Source of the DNA: OCS116 sp051531935 | GTDB lineage: Bacteria > Pseudomonadota > Alphaproteobacteria > Rhizobiales > OSC116 | Assembly (NCBI GenBank): GCA_051531935.1 | Contig: JAOPTR010000007.1 | Coordinates: 1 to 64,000 of the forward strand | Length of the DNA: 64,000 bases | Direction: 5' to 3' | In this document: piece by piece, positions 41,601 to 47,990 of the stretch | Layout of the letters: the number at the start of each line of letters is the position of its first letter | How positions within the stretch are numbered: the first letter of the stretch is position 1 | Notes under the pieces: generated by a model | Told to the model about the DNA's origin: nothing | Database searches by the model: none | Seen by the model: only the letters and a program-made list of their open reading frames with translations | Made by a program: the position numbers and the translations under genes

Positions 41601-43487
41601 TCGACGAAGCAACTTACATTTGATGAAGCTGACAACCAACAACAACGTGAGCACACTATCATATACACCGGTAGCGATTCAGGGCTGCTCATTTGGAAAC
41701 AAGACGATAGTGTTTTTGCCCAAAGCTATGATTCATCTGCTCTTAATACAACAGGTAGCCCTGTAGCGCTTCTTGAAAATGTGGGTGAGCCAACGGCAGC
41801 ATCAACAGGGGTTGGCAATGTAATTATGGCATGGCATGAACATGACGGTAACGAGAATGGTATTTTTGCCGCTTACGTTACACAAGGTTCTGGCGGATCA
41901 GAAATAGGCACTAAAATTCGTATAAATACAGATATTTCAGGTGATTCCAGAAATGTTGAGATCGAAGTTTTACAAAGTAATACTGGTGCTGCTTTCATTT
42001 GGACAGAAGGCGATGGGCTGAATAATGATATTTATGCGCGTATTGTATTTGGCAACGTGAATGGCCCTGAAAACCTGACAGGCAATGTATTTAAAGTCAA
42101 TTCTCACACAGCAGGTGTGCAAACTGATTATAAAGTAACTGCCCTAGAGGATGATTCAATCATCGTTACATGGACGTCTTATGGCGCTCAAGATGGTAGT
42201 GGTGCTGGCGTTTATATGCAGAAATTCAAAACCAATGAAGCGGGCGATACCATTGCACTGCTCAACGGTGGTGATGATGTGCAGATTAACGACCGCACAT
42301 TAGGTGACCAAGATGATGCTGATGTAACAGTATTGCAGAATGGTAATTTTGTTGTGACATGGCATGACACAGCAAATTGGGGTGATGTGAAAGCCAAGTT
42401 GTTTACTCCTGATGGCACAGCCATTGACCTTACATATGGCGAAGGCTCTGAGCCAGAATATTTTTTAACTGCTTCAGATGGACCAAGTCATATAGGGCAA
42501 AGTAAACCAACTGTTTTGGGTCTCAATAACGGTGATTTTATCATTGTTTGGAAACAAAACTGGCATAATGATGATACTGATACAGATTATGAAGGTATCG
42601 TTGGGCAGCGCTTTAACTCTTTTGGCTCTAAGGCTGGCGACCAATTTATTATTGATCAATATGAGAGAGATGATGATATCAACCAATGGTACGGAGATAT
42701 TCAACTTTCTGAAGCACCAGAGCAAGGTTATGTTAACTTCAGCGTTAGTTGGCGTTTAAACAGCCGTGAAGATGGGCAAGATGAAATATCTCATATCTAT
42801 AGCAAAATTTTTGCTCAATCCCCAATTGTTAAAATCGAAGCTGATGAAACTATAAAAGTTCCTATGCAAACCGACATACCAGATGGTTATGGTGCCTCAA
42901 TCGCAATTTCAGGGTTAGATGCCAGTATATCTGTATATGTAACGCATGATGATGGTTCGCCTGCAACACTTCTTTCACCCGTAAGTGGTGATTATACATT
43001 GACTAAAGAAGAGTATCAGCATTTAGAGTTGGTTTCGGCACCAAGCGTTTCAAGTTTAAGTGAGGCTGTTGTCAGCGTTACGGTGACTGCGCCAAATGGA
43101 GAAACTGCACTAACATCAGACATCTTTATTCTTACTGTTGGTGAATTTTCAACGGTTGATGCAAATCATGAGTTCATTGATCAACTTAACCAAACTGATT
43201 TTGTGACGGGAACCGATCAAATTGATACCTTCATCATTGATGGGGTTTCAAGCGATTATTCCTTTATTTACTTTGGTGCAGATCTGAGTGTGGTAAACAG
43301 TGCTGGAACGAGCCTTGATTTATTACACGGTATAGAAAAAATTGCATTTACCGATGATACATTCACCTTAGAAGAGCTAGATATTTTGGCTCCAGTTAAT
43401 AGTCAACAAAGTAGCCAAGTATTGGAGGGTGATATTCTAGATGCTGTTTTGGGTTTAATGGATTATGATCCTTTGGGCTTGCTATAA
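32664..43487 (+). CDS. Giant lipobox-bearing RTX/cadherin protein with three seven-unit propeller-like blocks
   Basis: 3607 residues. The N-terminus has a basic stretch, a short hydrophobic core and the lipobox L33-A34-A35-C36, so processing by signal peptidase II is expected. RTX-like nonapeptides follow (about 90-143: GGKGADKV, GAGDDVI), then six 55-residue repeats (210-530; KLELGDNV, NIDGLKEI). Next are eight cadherin-like domains (553-1370; VTDxNEAP junctions) and three seven-unit propeller-like blocks (1386-1761, 2116-2511, 2971-3385) separated by further cadherin-like and sandwich modules. The C-terminal 115 residues (GTDQIDTFIIDG, LLHGIEKIAFTDD) match the end of the neighbouring RTX giant. 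It is likely a cell-surface adhesin or scaffold, possibly interacting with that protein. A lipobox plus a type-I-secretion-like tail is contradictory, so the export route is unclear. Confidence 0.9.
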   Translation: MNKHHIFNNQKSNLNKSKKAKNYFIVGTLATLLAACGQKAQTPDEILYDKLIDLATNANITVTDGNATVVLSDAGGTVVIADGDNVVTGGKGADKVTTGSGKDVVDTGAGDDVIITGDGVDIVRAGAGADNVNTGAGKDVIVVIGINENGNAYTQSAIDNAATNVDLSSLITLADINNFGVVGAVSDVVAGDVIDGDAGGATLIVYGEVDMTGVDLSNISVIEVHSKLILTVEQLKGLVASGKFEEIIGDDTSTIVIQNEANDPDAKVDLSGFDIKNVKKLELGDNIEVKIDQDNIDGLEEIQGNSGAQITVEKEAGSTKQEVDLASLKFSGIDKLELGDNVKATLSKDNLDGLKEIGSQNSTDKIEIKLEAKDGEDDLSLADIKLENVEKLELGKDVKVTLNQGNIDALKEVAAESATDDVEIKLEKTDGESEMDLTGLDIKDVDKLEVGGGVEVTVDKTVLDGLGAIGKETSDEDFSLKVAQDSDAAGDVDLSELEISGVDKLVVEDDVVVVIEQDLVDELEEVSGDGAVQSDTEGETLDLGDGGSIQVATVSSGGVTTYTNVASVIENSTVVDYGTLNGVDPSVIFTISGTDAGSFEFVDGVLNFKSAPDFETNNDYVYNIALNEDGGAITPPHNIIISVTDINEAPVLASTTLETLSVEENASATALATVVATDDDGDAIVYSLSGVDAAFFTIDAATAAVSFIGGQDYEDPADDGGDHVYSVSVVATDAEGASDSRDIEITVTDVNEAPEFASSSAATFIVNENQSAVGTVAAVDPESDTLTYSLTGDDATKFDIDAAGVITFVTAPDFEQPDDVGTNGVYNLTVQVDDSEGHTVDRDVTIATLNINEAPVLASTTLEQLDVAENAGATALTAVLAADADAGDAVVYSLSGADAAFFTIDAATAAVSFIGGQDFETPVDDGGDNVFNATIVATDNGGLTHTRDIEVTVTDENEAPELTSVTDEKVNVAENAGSTALATVVATDVDAGDNIAYTLTGDDASFFTIDAATAAVSFNGNQNFEAAADNDSDNVYSVSVVATDDDGLTHSRNIEVTVTDINEAPEFAADTALEIDLDEGEDTVATETAIDVDASDNITYSLTGADFALFSVSAAGVISFVDTPDFETAADAGADNVYDLNIVATDVDGLSDTRPVIVTIIDINEAPTFSADEILSKTVSHYQTGTATVATVTATDQDAGDSVAYTLGGVDAALFDISANGEITFKTGQSFDSPTDAGGDNVYNITATATDDDSATDTRDIAITVTDENTAPEFNGSLPSDVSVNENSTAVGTFAATDFDPGDTITYSLLGDDAGLFGITSAGEVTFNNAPDYETDVDTYNIIVNASDGTLAVQHALEITLDNVAETPIVYVSAYAGLPGGAQELSDNGEYQTASAALDNGNSIVTFSSWNNDTEQDHIYAQLLDDNGDKINGAITVTDDNNPDNDHLRSEVTSLSNGGFVVIWSKSDNGAGSYHARVYNADGTENGSEIDILATDLESSANPYVEELPDGNLIFVMNKQTTDANSNDVSSIVAKTYNLSTNSLGAEFVLPNDTYNDNNQAYEGIEDLFVADNGQIIVIFGSDNKASSQALSVTNGVISADGDRVNLSEGPENNGQWIKAVQLDNGNIVASWLVKLDDAENEIHYRIFAADRTPISDVLNLDTANDAFILGPQITAIDGGGFAIVAVTEAIGTGGKLLQIQEFLADGTPVGNSVTINSDKSGSDATLYPTSLSILDGNKLLVSWFGQTGDNHHEGNYQVIDFHDDSSYVHLFGANAISPFPMDAMSTQPDDETLEMTLSDVPLGVSFFNPNNGTSSPIGTYVDDGNGTTQTVTIAGTDITDLHIFNPTGDATFTIAVSVEATDSHGGTATKNFNLNFDVTDFGSAPIITMDEIQNAVENNVLVAEIVFTDVDSADTHTFEILGDDADLFEVVGGNIVFKTAQDTDTMNDHHFRITLKVTDIKGNSDLLEIEVRLADMEEAPAIDDTNLNFSVEEGSTGDIATIEINGNDGGVRFKLSGTDAHLFTIDRYDGELKFAVRPDYDNPMDAGADNVYDLNVIAVKEDTGLFSEEAVQVTVTENASEAAIAAPVLTVPHFELVDGRYVDDANYATDQGYVANDPLVFEEGGKLTTLSDGRIVIVWTEEDVADGSQTEPDTVYFKVLAPDGLTEIVGRTLVSTASGNHQLSPAVVAGTSGDFHVSFHVGNNDDSEIMVSHVAVSGDVYTPGALLALSDVPSADVTQIDEFESNLGLLSNGNYVVTYQTDHEKLFVNIVDSSTGVITNIDVTNAFDSESDLAGESLPSIAVMADGSGFVVAWSRRYENGENDRTKQIVTQKFDNLGNSITGANELGNTDNENADVSITALSGSTYVVTWATRFEDSDGEHEIVLAQIYDSSGQVGNSFTVSDTNDRSFDPEVTKLFGPDAGFLIVWNDSGAMRGQQFADDGTKIGGNFVIARQPEDDGVQQIEVTGLADGGFVITWQDKLNSDNLNNTNGGEDGNVAYQVYKFDATPTLFHHDWQYLPNSVSVDVDDASVDYYEVAILGAPNDLEFDVRNQNNHDGHAHKDHQTGDTWIFDTSDMENLSFRVNNNFEGQVSLTYIVTAIGHDGSSVSSSSIVLNYDIKNINNEPHYHDELGRNNLEIFEGEEILMTEVDGDLVPISRQGYDHDGDGFNITIDQTIKDGHLFAFGSDGEILFKAAPDFENSQAENQDEPEIYKFTLVITDEHGAENRTEYEVRVKDRDDDTLVGATIEGTPPTAHDGFFVSLNLNLGAIEAGTHVNEVVIYNTDGFEFFSGTEFYSTAYPIGDGSWIVPAADLSTLKVKSINNAVGNHDFVFAVSTLSDSGVDGATHIKQTVTVEFQNWDLSPNFENFGTEFHVNPNDTFVANKKVFDADGDSLTYTLTGTDAALFEYDEATGDINFKSGSIPDSSNEGDVYSVVLTATDGDSNTLDAVINLDITVDTQPASLASTYLVNPNHYVDLSTKQLTFDEADNQQQREHTIIYTGSDSGLLIWKQDDSVFAQSYDSSALNTTGSPVALLENVGEPTAASTGVGNVIMAWHEHDGNENGIFAAYVTQGSGGSEIGTKIRINTDISGDSRNVEIEVLQSNTGAAFIWTEGDGLNNDIYARIVFGNVNGPENLTGNVFKVNSHTAGVQTDYKVTALEDDSIIVTWTSYGAQDGSGAGVYMQKFKTNEAGDTIALLNGGDDVQINDRTLGDQDDADVTVLQNGNFVVTWHDTANWGDVKAKLFTPDGTAIDLTYGEGSEPEYFLTASDGPSHIGQSKPTVLGLNNGDFIIVWKQNWHNDDTDTDYEGIVGQRFNSFGSKAGDQFIIDQYERDDDINQWYGDIQLSEAPEQGYVNFSVSWRLNSREDGQDEISHIYSKIFAQSPIVKIEADETIKVPMQTDIPDGYGASIAISGLDASISVYVTHDDGSPATLLSPVSGDYTLTKEEYQHLELVSAPSVSSLSEAVVSVTVTAPNGETALTSDIFILTVGEFSTVDANHEFIDQLNQTDFVTGTDQIDTFIIDGVSSDYSFIYFGADLSVVNSAGTSLDLLHGIEKIAFTDDTFTLEELDILAPVNSQQSSQVLEGDILDAVLGLMDYDPLGLL
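33290..34250 (+). repeat. Six 55-residue KLELG repeats in the lipoprotein
   Basis: Six acidic units follow the pattern D-L-S-x-L-x-I-x-x-V-x-K-L-E-L-G-D, then a V-x-V-x-I strand and a N-I-D-G-L-x-E-I helix-like piece. Copies 2-4 are the most alike; the first and last are degenerate. No family name was recognised. Confidence 0.8.
36820..37945 (+). repeat. Seven-unit propeller-like block 1 of the lipoprotein
   Basis: Seven diverged units with cores NGNSIVTF, NGGFVVIW, DGNLIFVM, NGQIIVIF, NGNIVASW, GGGFAIVA and GNKLLVSW. Each is followed by a turn and an edge strand such as YHARVYNADG. Much more diverged than the RTX protein blocks but with the same unit count. Confidence 0.65.
39010..40195 (+). 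repeat. Seven-unit propeller-like block 2 of the lipoprotein
   Basis: Seven units with cores DGRIVIVW, SGDFHVSF, NGNYVVTY, GSGFVVAW, GSTYVVTW, DAGFLIVW and DGGFVITW, each with a following xAQIYDSSG-like strand. The last unit is nearly identical in its core to those of the RTX protein. Confidence 0.65.
41575..42815 (+). repeat. Seven-unit propeller-like block 3 of the lipoprotein
   Basis: Seven units with cores DSGLLIW, GNVIMAW, TGAAFIW, DDSIIVTW, NGNFVVTW, NGDFIIVW and VNFSVSW. Loops between units are longer than in the RTX protein. The block is followed by a sandwich-like module and the C-terminal domain. Confidence 0.65.
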
Positions 43488-43507
43488 TCATCAGAGTATA
43501 AAACAAT

Positions 43508-43541
43508 AAAAAAGGGCTTATGAATTTCATAGGCCCTTTTT
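43508..43541. terminator. Bidirectional terminator between the lipoprotein and cytochrome b561
   Basis: AAAAAGGGC/GCCCTTTTT with an inner TATGA/TCATA arm forms a long hairpin bordered by A on one side and T on the other. It works as an intrinsic terminator for both converging genes, 21 bp from the first stop and 7 bp from the second. Confidence 0.9.
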
Positions 43542-43547
43542 ATTTGC

Positions 43548-44210
43548 TTAACTTGCTATATATCCAACGATGGCAGCAGCGCAGAGAATACAGCCTATCG
43601 CCACTGAATGTCTAAATTTTAACTCGCGCTTTTGGTGGAAATTCTTCACACCTGTAACCATAGGCTTGATGAGATTTTCTTTAAAGAAAATATAATAAAT
43701 GGCAATGGCGATCAAATGAAACGCTATTATCGCCAAAACCAAATTTGCACCAATAGGGTGATAATTGGTGGCATTACTTACAAGATTGTCCGAGCCATAC
43801 TGCGCCAAAGGGCCTTCTAAAAAACTTTCTTCATCAAATAAAAACAAACCGCTTAACACTTGCATAATTAAAATACCCAACATGGCAATAACCGAAAGCG
43901 CAGCAATTGGGCTATGGCCGTAACTTTGCTTATATGTTTTTGAGTCTGCGAGCGATTTTATATAGGTGATTATGGCCGAAGGGCCTTTGACGAAATTTAC
44001 AAATTTAGCAGTATGACTGCCAAACACACCCCACAAAATTCGAAATATAAGCAAGCCAACAATGGCATACCCTGACATAAAATGAACATCCAAATTATCG
44101 AAAAGTTCGATGGAAATAAAAGATATCAGTATCAGAATTACCAATAACCAATGGAAAACCCGAATATACCCATCCCAAACCTTAGTTTTGTGGTTGTCAT
44201 TGTTTTGCAT
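43548..44210 (-). CDS. Cytochrome b561-type membrane protein
   Basis: 220 residues from ATG 44210; a TTG six codons upstream is less likely as a start. Four membrane helices carry histidines typical of the bacterial cytochrome b561/Ni-Fe hydrogenase-type b subunit family: YIRVFHWLLV near 20, DVHFMSGY near 43, YGHSPIAAL near 97 and a pair in HPIGANLVLAIIAFH near 150-165. The DGYIRVFHW opening and RILWGVFGSHTAKF block are family signatures. It would pass electrons between the quinone pool and a periplasmic cytochrome. It is divergent from a cytochrome c' gene 103 bp away, which is the likely redox partner; this pairing is seen elsewhere in proteobacteria. Confidence 0.85.
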   Translation of the reverse strand: MQNNDNHKTKVWDGYIRVFHWLLVILILISFISIELFDNLDVHFMSGYAIVGLLIFRILWGVFGSHTAKFVNFVKGPSAIITYIKSLADSKTYKQSYGHSPIAALSVIAMLGILIMQVLSGLFLFDEESFLEGPLAQYGSDNLVSNATNYHPIGANLVLAIIAFHLIAIAIYYIFFKENLIKPMVTGVKNFHQKRELKFRHSVAIGCILCAAAIVGYIAS

Positions 44211-44313
44211 TTTCACTACCAATCTCAATCAAGTATAGTTTATATTTGAAATAATTATAAATTGTAATGTAATTTCATTTGTGTTTTTATGCAAATAACA
44301 AGAGGGAGAGATT

Positions 44314-44736
44314 ATGAAAAATATATTCTTAGGCATTATGTTAGCCATATTCACGACATTTTCCATTGCGCATGCAGATGATTTGTCAGAACGAAAAGCT
44401 GCCATGAAATCAATCAACGGCTATATGAAAATATTACGCGGTCAAAAAAATGATTTTTCGGGCGAGACTGTTGCCAAACAAGGCGAAAACCTCATTATTG
44501 CCATGCAAAAAACACAAAAATTATTTGTCGAAAAAGGCACTGGTGAAACCACGGCTTTGGATACAATCTGGAGCAATCCTGAAGGTTTCTCTAAAGCACT
44601 TATGAACAGCATTGCAGCTGCCGAAAACCTTAAAAAATCAGGTGAAGCAGATGATGCAGCCATGTTTGGCGATGCATTTAACCAACTCGCGCAAAGCTGT
44701 GGTGGTTGCCATAGAAACTTCCGTGCGAAACGCTAA
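44314..44736 (+). CDS. Cytochrome c' family (class II) periplasmic protein
   Basis: 140 residues. A signal peptide (MKNIFLGIM, ending AHA-DD) is followed by a four-helix-bundle-like alpha-rich body (AAMKSINGYMKILRG, NLIIAMQKTQKLF) and a C-terminal haem site C-G-G-C-H at about 129-133 (SCGGCHRNF). A haem motif near the C-terminus is the class II arrangement. It has a strong ribosome site (AGGGAG). Cytochromes c' bind NO and other gaseous ligands or carry electrons; here the divergent cytochrome b561 suggests electron transfer from the membrane. Confidence 0.9.
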   Translation: MKNIFLGIMLAIFTTFSIAHADDLSERKAAMKSINGYMKILRGQKNDFSGETVAKQGENLIIAMQKTQKLFVEKGTGETTALDTIWSNPEGFSKALMNSIAAAENLKKSGEADDAAMFGDAFNQLAQSCGGCHRNFRAKR

Positions 44737-44756
44737 ACTCGGTCGAGTTAGTGATT

Positions 44757-44801
44757 AAAAATTAAGGCTGGCACATTTGTTTGTGCCGGCCTTTAATTTT
44801 T
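44757..44801. terminator. Bidirectional terminator between cytochrome c' and the thiamine operon
   Basis: GGCTGGCACA/TGTGCCGGCC (one wobble) around TTTGTT is extended by AAAATTAA/TTTAATTTT arms. Each strand ends in a T-rich run, so it can stop cytochrome c' transcripts from the left and the ten-gene thiamine transcript from the right. Confidence 0.85.
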
Positions 44802-44825
44802 GCCAACCCCAAATTTTATTAGTCA

Positions 44826-45575
44826 TTAATTTTGCCCATTAAGTTTCGCATAGGCTTCTAATTTAAGCGACACTCGGCTTAACAAGAAATGCAAAACCAT
44901 CGAGAATAGCGCCAAAGCAACCAGAGCCGCAAATAGTAGATCAGTTTTAACCCTGCCATTGGCCAATAGCATAAGATATCCCAAGCCGTTGGATGAGCCA
45001 ACCCATTCGCCAATAACTGCACCAATGGGTGCATATACGGCCGCTAACTTTAAGCCAGAACCCAAAGCAGGCAAAGCCGCAGGAATGCGAATATGCCGCA
45101 TGATTTGCCATTTAGTGGCGCCTAAAACCTGCGCCATGTCCAACATGCCGCGTGGTGTGCGCGACAATCCATCATGAAAAGCTGATGTGATTGGGAAAAA
45201 TATAATCAACACGGTCATTACAATTTTAGAGCCAATCCCATAACCAAACCATAAGGTCAATAAAGGCGCTAGCGCGAAAACAGGCACGGCTTGGGAGAAT
45301 ACCAAAATGGGCAAAAATAAACGTTTAAATAGGCTGCTACTGGCAAGGCTAAGAGCAGTAATGATACCAAATAAGCTGCCAATCAATAAACCAATAATCA
45401 CCTCGGTAGCTGTCACCAGAGCGTGCTCTGCAATCAATGCGCGGCTTGTATAGGCGGTTTTGGCGACGGCAAAAGGCGAAGGCAATATAAAGCGAGGCAC
45501 ATTGGTTAACCAAACGGTAATCTGCCAAATGACAATGCCCAAAATCACTGCACCCAAAACATCACGTTTTTTCAT
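44826..45575 (-). CDS. thiX: ThiX, thiamine-pyrimidine ABC transporter permease
   Basis: 249 residues, a BPD_transp_1 permease of the SsuC/TauC type with about six helices and the EAA loop (ATKWQIMRHIRIPAALPALGSGL). It overlaps the ATPase gene upstream by ATGA (45572-45575). In a thi operon with ThiY and ThiZ it forms the importer of formylaminopyrimidine, a breakdown product of thiamine, feeding TenA. It is the last gene of the ten-gene operon, 25 bp from a terminator. Assignment to substrate is by context and the ThiY type. Confidence 0.85.
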   Translation of the reverse strand: MKKRDVLGAVILGIVIWQITVWLTNVPRFILPSPFAVAKTAYTSRALIAEHALVTATEVIIGLLIGSLFGIITALSLASSSLFKRLFLPILVFSQAVPVFALAPLLTLWFGYGIGSKIVMTVLIIFFPITSAFHDGLSRTPRGMLDMAQVLGATKWQIMRHIRIPAALPALGSGLKLAAVYAPIGAVIGEWVGSSNGLGYLMLLANGRVKTDLLFAALVALALFSMVLHFLLSRVSLKLEAYAKLNGQN

Positions 45576-46297
45576 GATTTGCCTCTTAAATTTTCAAATA
45601 ATGCCGCCTGGCAAGCAATTGTTTCAGGCGCATTTACGGCTCTAATGGTTGATGTTGTTGGCGTTTGCCAAATTGCGGCTTGTTTCGCCGATAATATAAC
45701 AATCTGGTCGCCCAGACGGCTTGCCTCGGCAGGGTCATGGGTTACCAAAAGCACGGTTTTGTGACGCAGCATTTGGAATGCTAATTCCTGCATGTCAGCT
45801 CGTGTATGAGCATCTAAAGCCGAAAATGGCTCATCCAATAAAATAACAGGTCTGTCTTCCATCAAAGCACGGCCAAGCGCCACTCGTTGGCGCATCCCAC
45901 CAGACAGTTCCTGCGGGAATTTAGTTTTATGGGCGCTTAATCCTAATTTTTCAATCAGCGCATCTGCATTTTCATATTGTATTTCCTCACCGCGTATCCG
46001 CGCGCCTAAGCAGATATTATCTAGCACATTTAACCATGGCAACAATAAGTCTGTTTGTGCCATATAGCTCACTCGGTTGGTTAGTGGCAAGCCGTCACTC
46101 GCACCTATTTCACCGCTAAAATCACCACCAGTTTCTAAGTTCAATATTAATCTTAAAATTGTCGATTTTCCAACCCCCGATGCACCTAATAAACATGTCC
46201 ATTTCGCGGATGGAATATCCATAGCAATATTTTCAAATAATGGCTTATTTTCAAAATAATAATTGCCCTTAAGTTGTATCGAGGGTGCATTTGTCAT
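45572..46297 (-). CDS. thiZ: ThiZ, thiamine-pyrimidine ABC transporter ATPase
   Basis: 241 residues from ATG 46297, which overlaps the TenA stop (ATGA, 46294-46297); longer upstream readings lie in the TenA gene. It has Walker A GASGVGKST, Q-loop MAQTDLLLPW, signature LSGGMRQRVALGRAL, Walker B VILLDEPFSALD and switch histidine VTHDP. This is a nitrate/sulfonate/taurine-type importer ATPase. It is overlapped downstream by ThiX. It energises uptake of the pyrimidine precursor in the thiamine operon. Confidence 0.9.
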   Translation of the reverse strand: MTNAPSIQLKGNYYFENKPLFENIAMDIPSAKWTCLLGASGVGKSTILRLILNLETGGDFSGEIGASDGLPLTNRVSYMAQTDLLLPWLNVLDNICLGARIRGEEIQYENADALIEKLGLSAHKTKFPQELSGGMRQRVALGRALMEDRPVILLDEPFSALDAHTRADMQELAFQMLRHKTVLLVTHDPAEASRLGDQIVILSAKQAAIWQTPTTSTIRAVNAPETIACQAALFENLRGKS

Positions 46298-46992
46298 TTG
46301 TTTTTTGGCTTTCCGCGCATGCCCATAGACCAAAAATCTGCTTCTAATTCGCTGGCCTTGGTAAAATGGTTTTGTAATTTTTTCCAACGTGGAGATGTGG
46401 TTGGGTTAGCACCGATGCGCCGCTCAACCGCAGCGTCAATCATCGTGCCTAATGTTGCGCACATGCTCTGGTAGTCATCACTAGAATATTCGTCAATCCA
46501 CTGCCGATAAGGTGTAGTTTTTGATGCGGTTGCAGCTAATCTCAGTCCAATTTCGCCATAACCAAATGCACATGGGGCGAGCGCTGCGAGCAAATCCAAA
46601 AAATCGCCAGAAAGCCCCGCATCCATAACATATCGTGTGTAGGCAATGTTTTCATTTTCTTCGGCCGCTTCAAATAACTGGGCTTCGCTAATGCCTTCTT
46701 CCGAGCATATTCCGACATGCAGTGCCATTTCTTCATTAACCAAAGCGTTTACAGTGCCTGCGCAAACTTTCATTTCGTCCAATGTATCGGCTTTCACGAC
46801 TGCCAACGCCCATGCGCGGGAATAATGCACTAAATATACATAATCCTGAATCAAGTAATGAATAAAAGCTTGGCGTGGCAAGCTGCCATCACCCAAGCCA
46901 ATTACAAATTCGTGGCAAGTATATGCCTGCCACGAATTTGCAGCACCTTCGCGCCAAAGCGCAAAACTGCTGCCATAATTTGGCGCTATCAT
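46294..46992 (-). CDS. tenA: TenA, aminopyrimidine aminohydrolase
   Basis: 232 residues, the normal size for TenA. Family landmarks are the FIHYLIQDYVYLVHYSRAWAL helix (aromatic pocket), NALVNEEMALH with the acidic pair, and the catalytic cysteine near 140 in LAPCAFGYGEIG. It hydrolyses aminomethylpyrimidine to hydroxymethylpyrimidine (HMP), salvaging pyrimidine from degraded thiamine in the cytoplasm. It starts within the ThiY stop and overlaps ThiZ, so binding protein, hydrolase and ATPase are tightly coupled. The C-terminal 25 residues are lysine-rich and slightly longer than in typical TenA. Confidence 0.9.
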   Translation of the reverse strand: MIAPNYGSSFALWREGAANSWQAYTCHEFVIGLGDGSLPRQAFIHYLIQDYVYLVHYSRAWALAVVKADTLDEMKVCAGTVNALVNEEMALHVGICSEEGISEAQLFEAAEENENIAYTRYVMDAGLSGDFLDLLAALAPCAFGYGEIGLRLAATASKTTPYRQWIDEYSSDDYQSMCATLGTMIDAAVERRIGANPTTSPRWKKLQNHFTKASELEADFWSMGMRGKPKNK

Positions 46993-47948
46993 TTAGCAGC
47001 CGTTATATTCGCGGTTACATCAATGGTAATGTCTTCCACTTTGTTGAGGCTTTTAATCAGGCCAGCGTCAAATAGGAATTTTTCAAAATTGGTATAACGC
47101 CCTTGATCCATTGCAGTTGGGCGCAATGCAAAACGTGGCAGAGTGTCTGCCCAAGCAAGTTTGTTTAGCTCATCTTGTAGTTCGGTAGATGTGGCAGAAA
47201 ATATTTCCCAACTTTTCACAGGATGATTGACCATATATTGAACAGCCTTTTCGGTAGCCGCCAGGAAACGTTTAATTTTGTCGATATCCATATTTTCTGG
47301 GTTGGCAACATAAATAAGTTCGTCATAAGCAGGCAAACCTTCTTCTTCAACATAAAAACAACGGCCTTTAATGCCTTCAATCTTCATTTGGTTAAGCTCA
47401 AAGTTACGATAAGCACCAATCACTGCATCCACTTGGCCAGACATAAGCGAAGGCGAAAGTGAATAATTTACGTTTACCAACGTCACATCTTCCATAGAAA
47501 GACCGTGTTTTTTAAGCATGATGCCTAATGTAGCTTCCTCCACACCACCTACAGAAAAGCCAACGGTTTTTCCTTTTAAGTCGGCTATAGATTTAATGGG
47601 GCCATCTTCTAATGCAAGTAAGCAATTTAGCGGTGTTGCCACCAATGTGCCAACACGTTTAAGCGGCAGGCCTTCGTGAATTTGTAAGTGTAATGCAGGT
47701 TGATAAGATACCGCCAATTCGGCTTTGCCCGCGGCCACTAATTTTGGCGGGTCGGCAGGGTCGGCAGGGGCAACAATCTCTACTTCTAAATTTTGCTCAG
47801 CAAAATAACCATTTTCTTGCGCGATGATAATCGGCCCATGGTCGGGGTTGATGAACCAATCTAGTAATAACGTCATTTTATCAGCCGCATAAGTTGGGCT
47901 TGCTAATAATAGGGCTGCGATGACAGCGGTGAATTTTAGTTTTCTCAT
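46989..47948 (-). CDS. thiY: ThiY, periplasmic pyrimidine-binding protein
   Basis: 319 residues of the NMT1/ThiY type. A signal peptide to residue 21 (TYA-ADK) is followed by LLLDWFINPDHGPIIIA, the L-D-W-x-N-P-D-H motif typical of the thiamine-pyrimidine binding proteins, then ADPPKLVAAGKAELAVSYQP and KTVGFSVGGVEEATL. It delivers formylaminopyrimidine to ThiXZ. It starts 42 bp after the ThiF-type gene and ends overlapping tenA (ATGA). No second binding site or lipobox is seen; it is a soluble periplasmic protein. Confidence 0.9.
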   Translation of the reverse strand: MRKLKFTAVIAALLLASPTYAADKMTLLLDWFINPDHGPIIIAQENGYFAEQNLEVEIVAPADPADPPKLVAAGKAELAVSYQPALHLQIHEGLPLKRVGTLVATPLNCLLALEDGPIKSIADLKGKTVGFSVGGVEEATLGIMLKKHGLSMEDVTLVNVNYSLSPSLMSGQVDAVIGAYRNFELNQMKIEGIKGRCFYVEEEGLPAYDELIYVANPENMDIDKIKRFLAATEKAVQYMVNHPVKSWEIFSATSTELQDELNKLAWADTLPRFALRPTAMDQGRYTNFEKFLFDAGLIKSLNKVEDITIDVTANITAAK

Positions 47949-47990
47949 GTTTTACCTTTCGGGGTAAGTTTAGATTGTGTGAGGGTGGAT

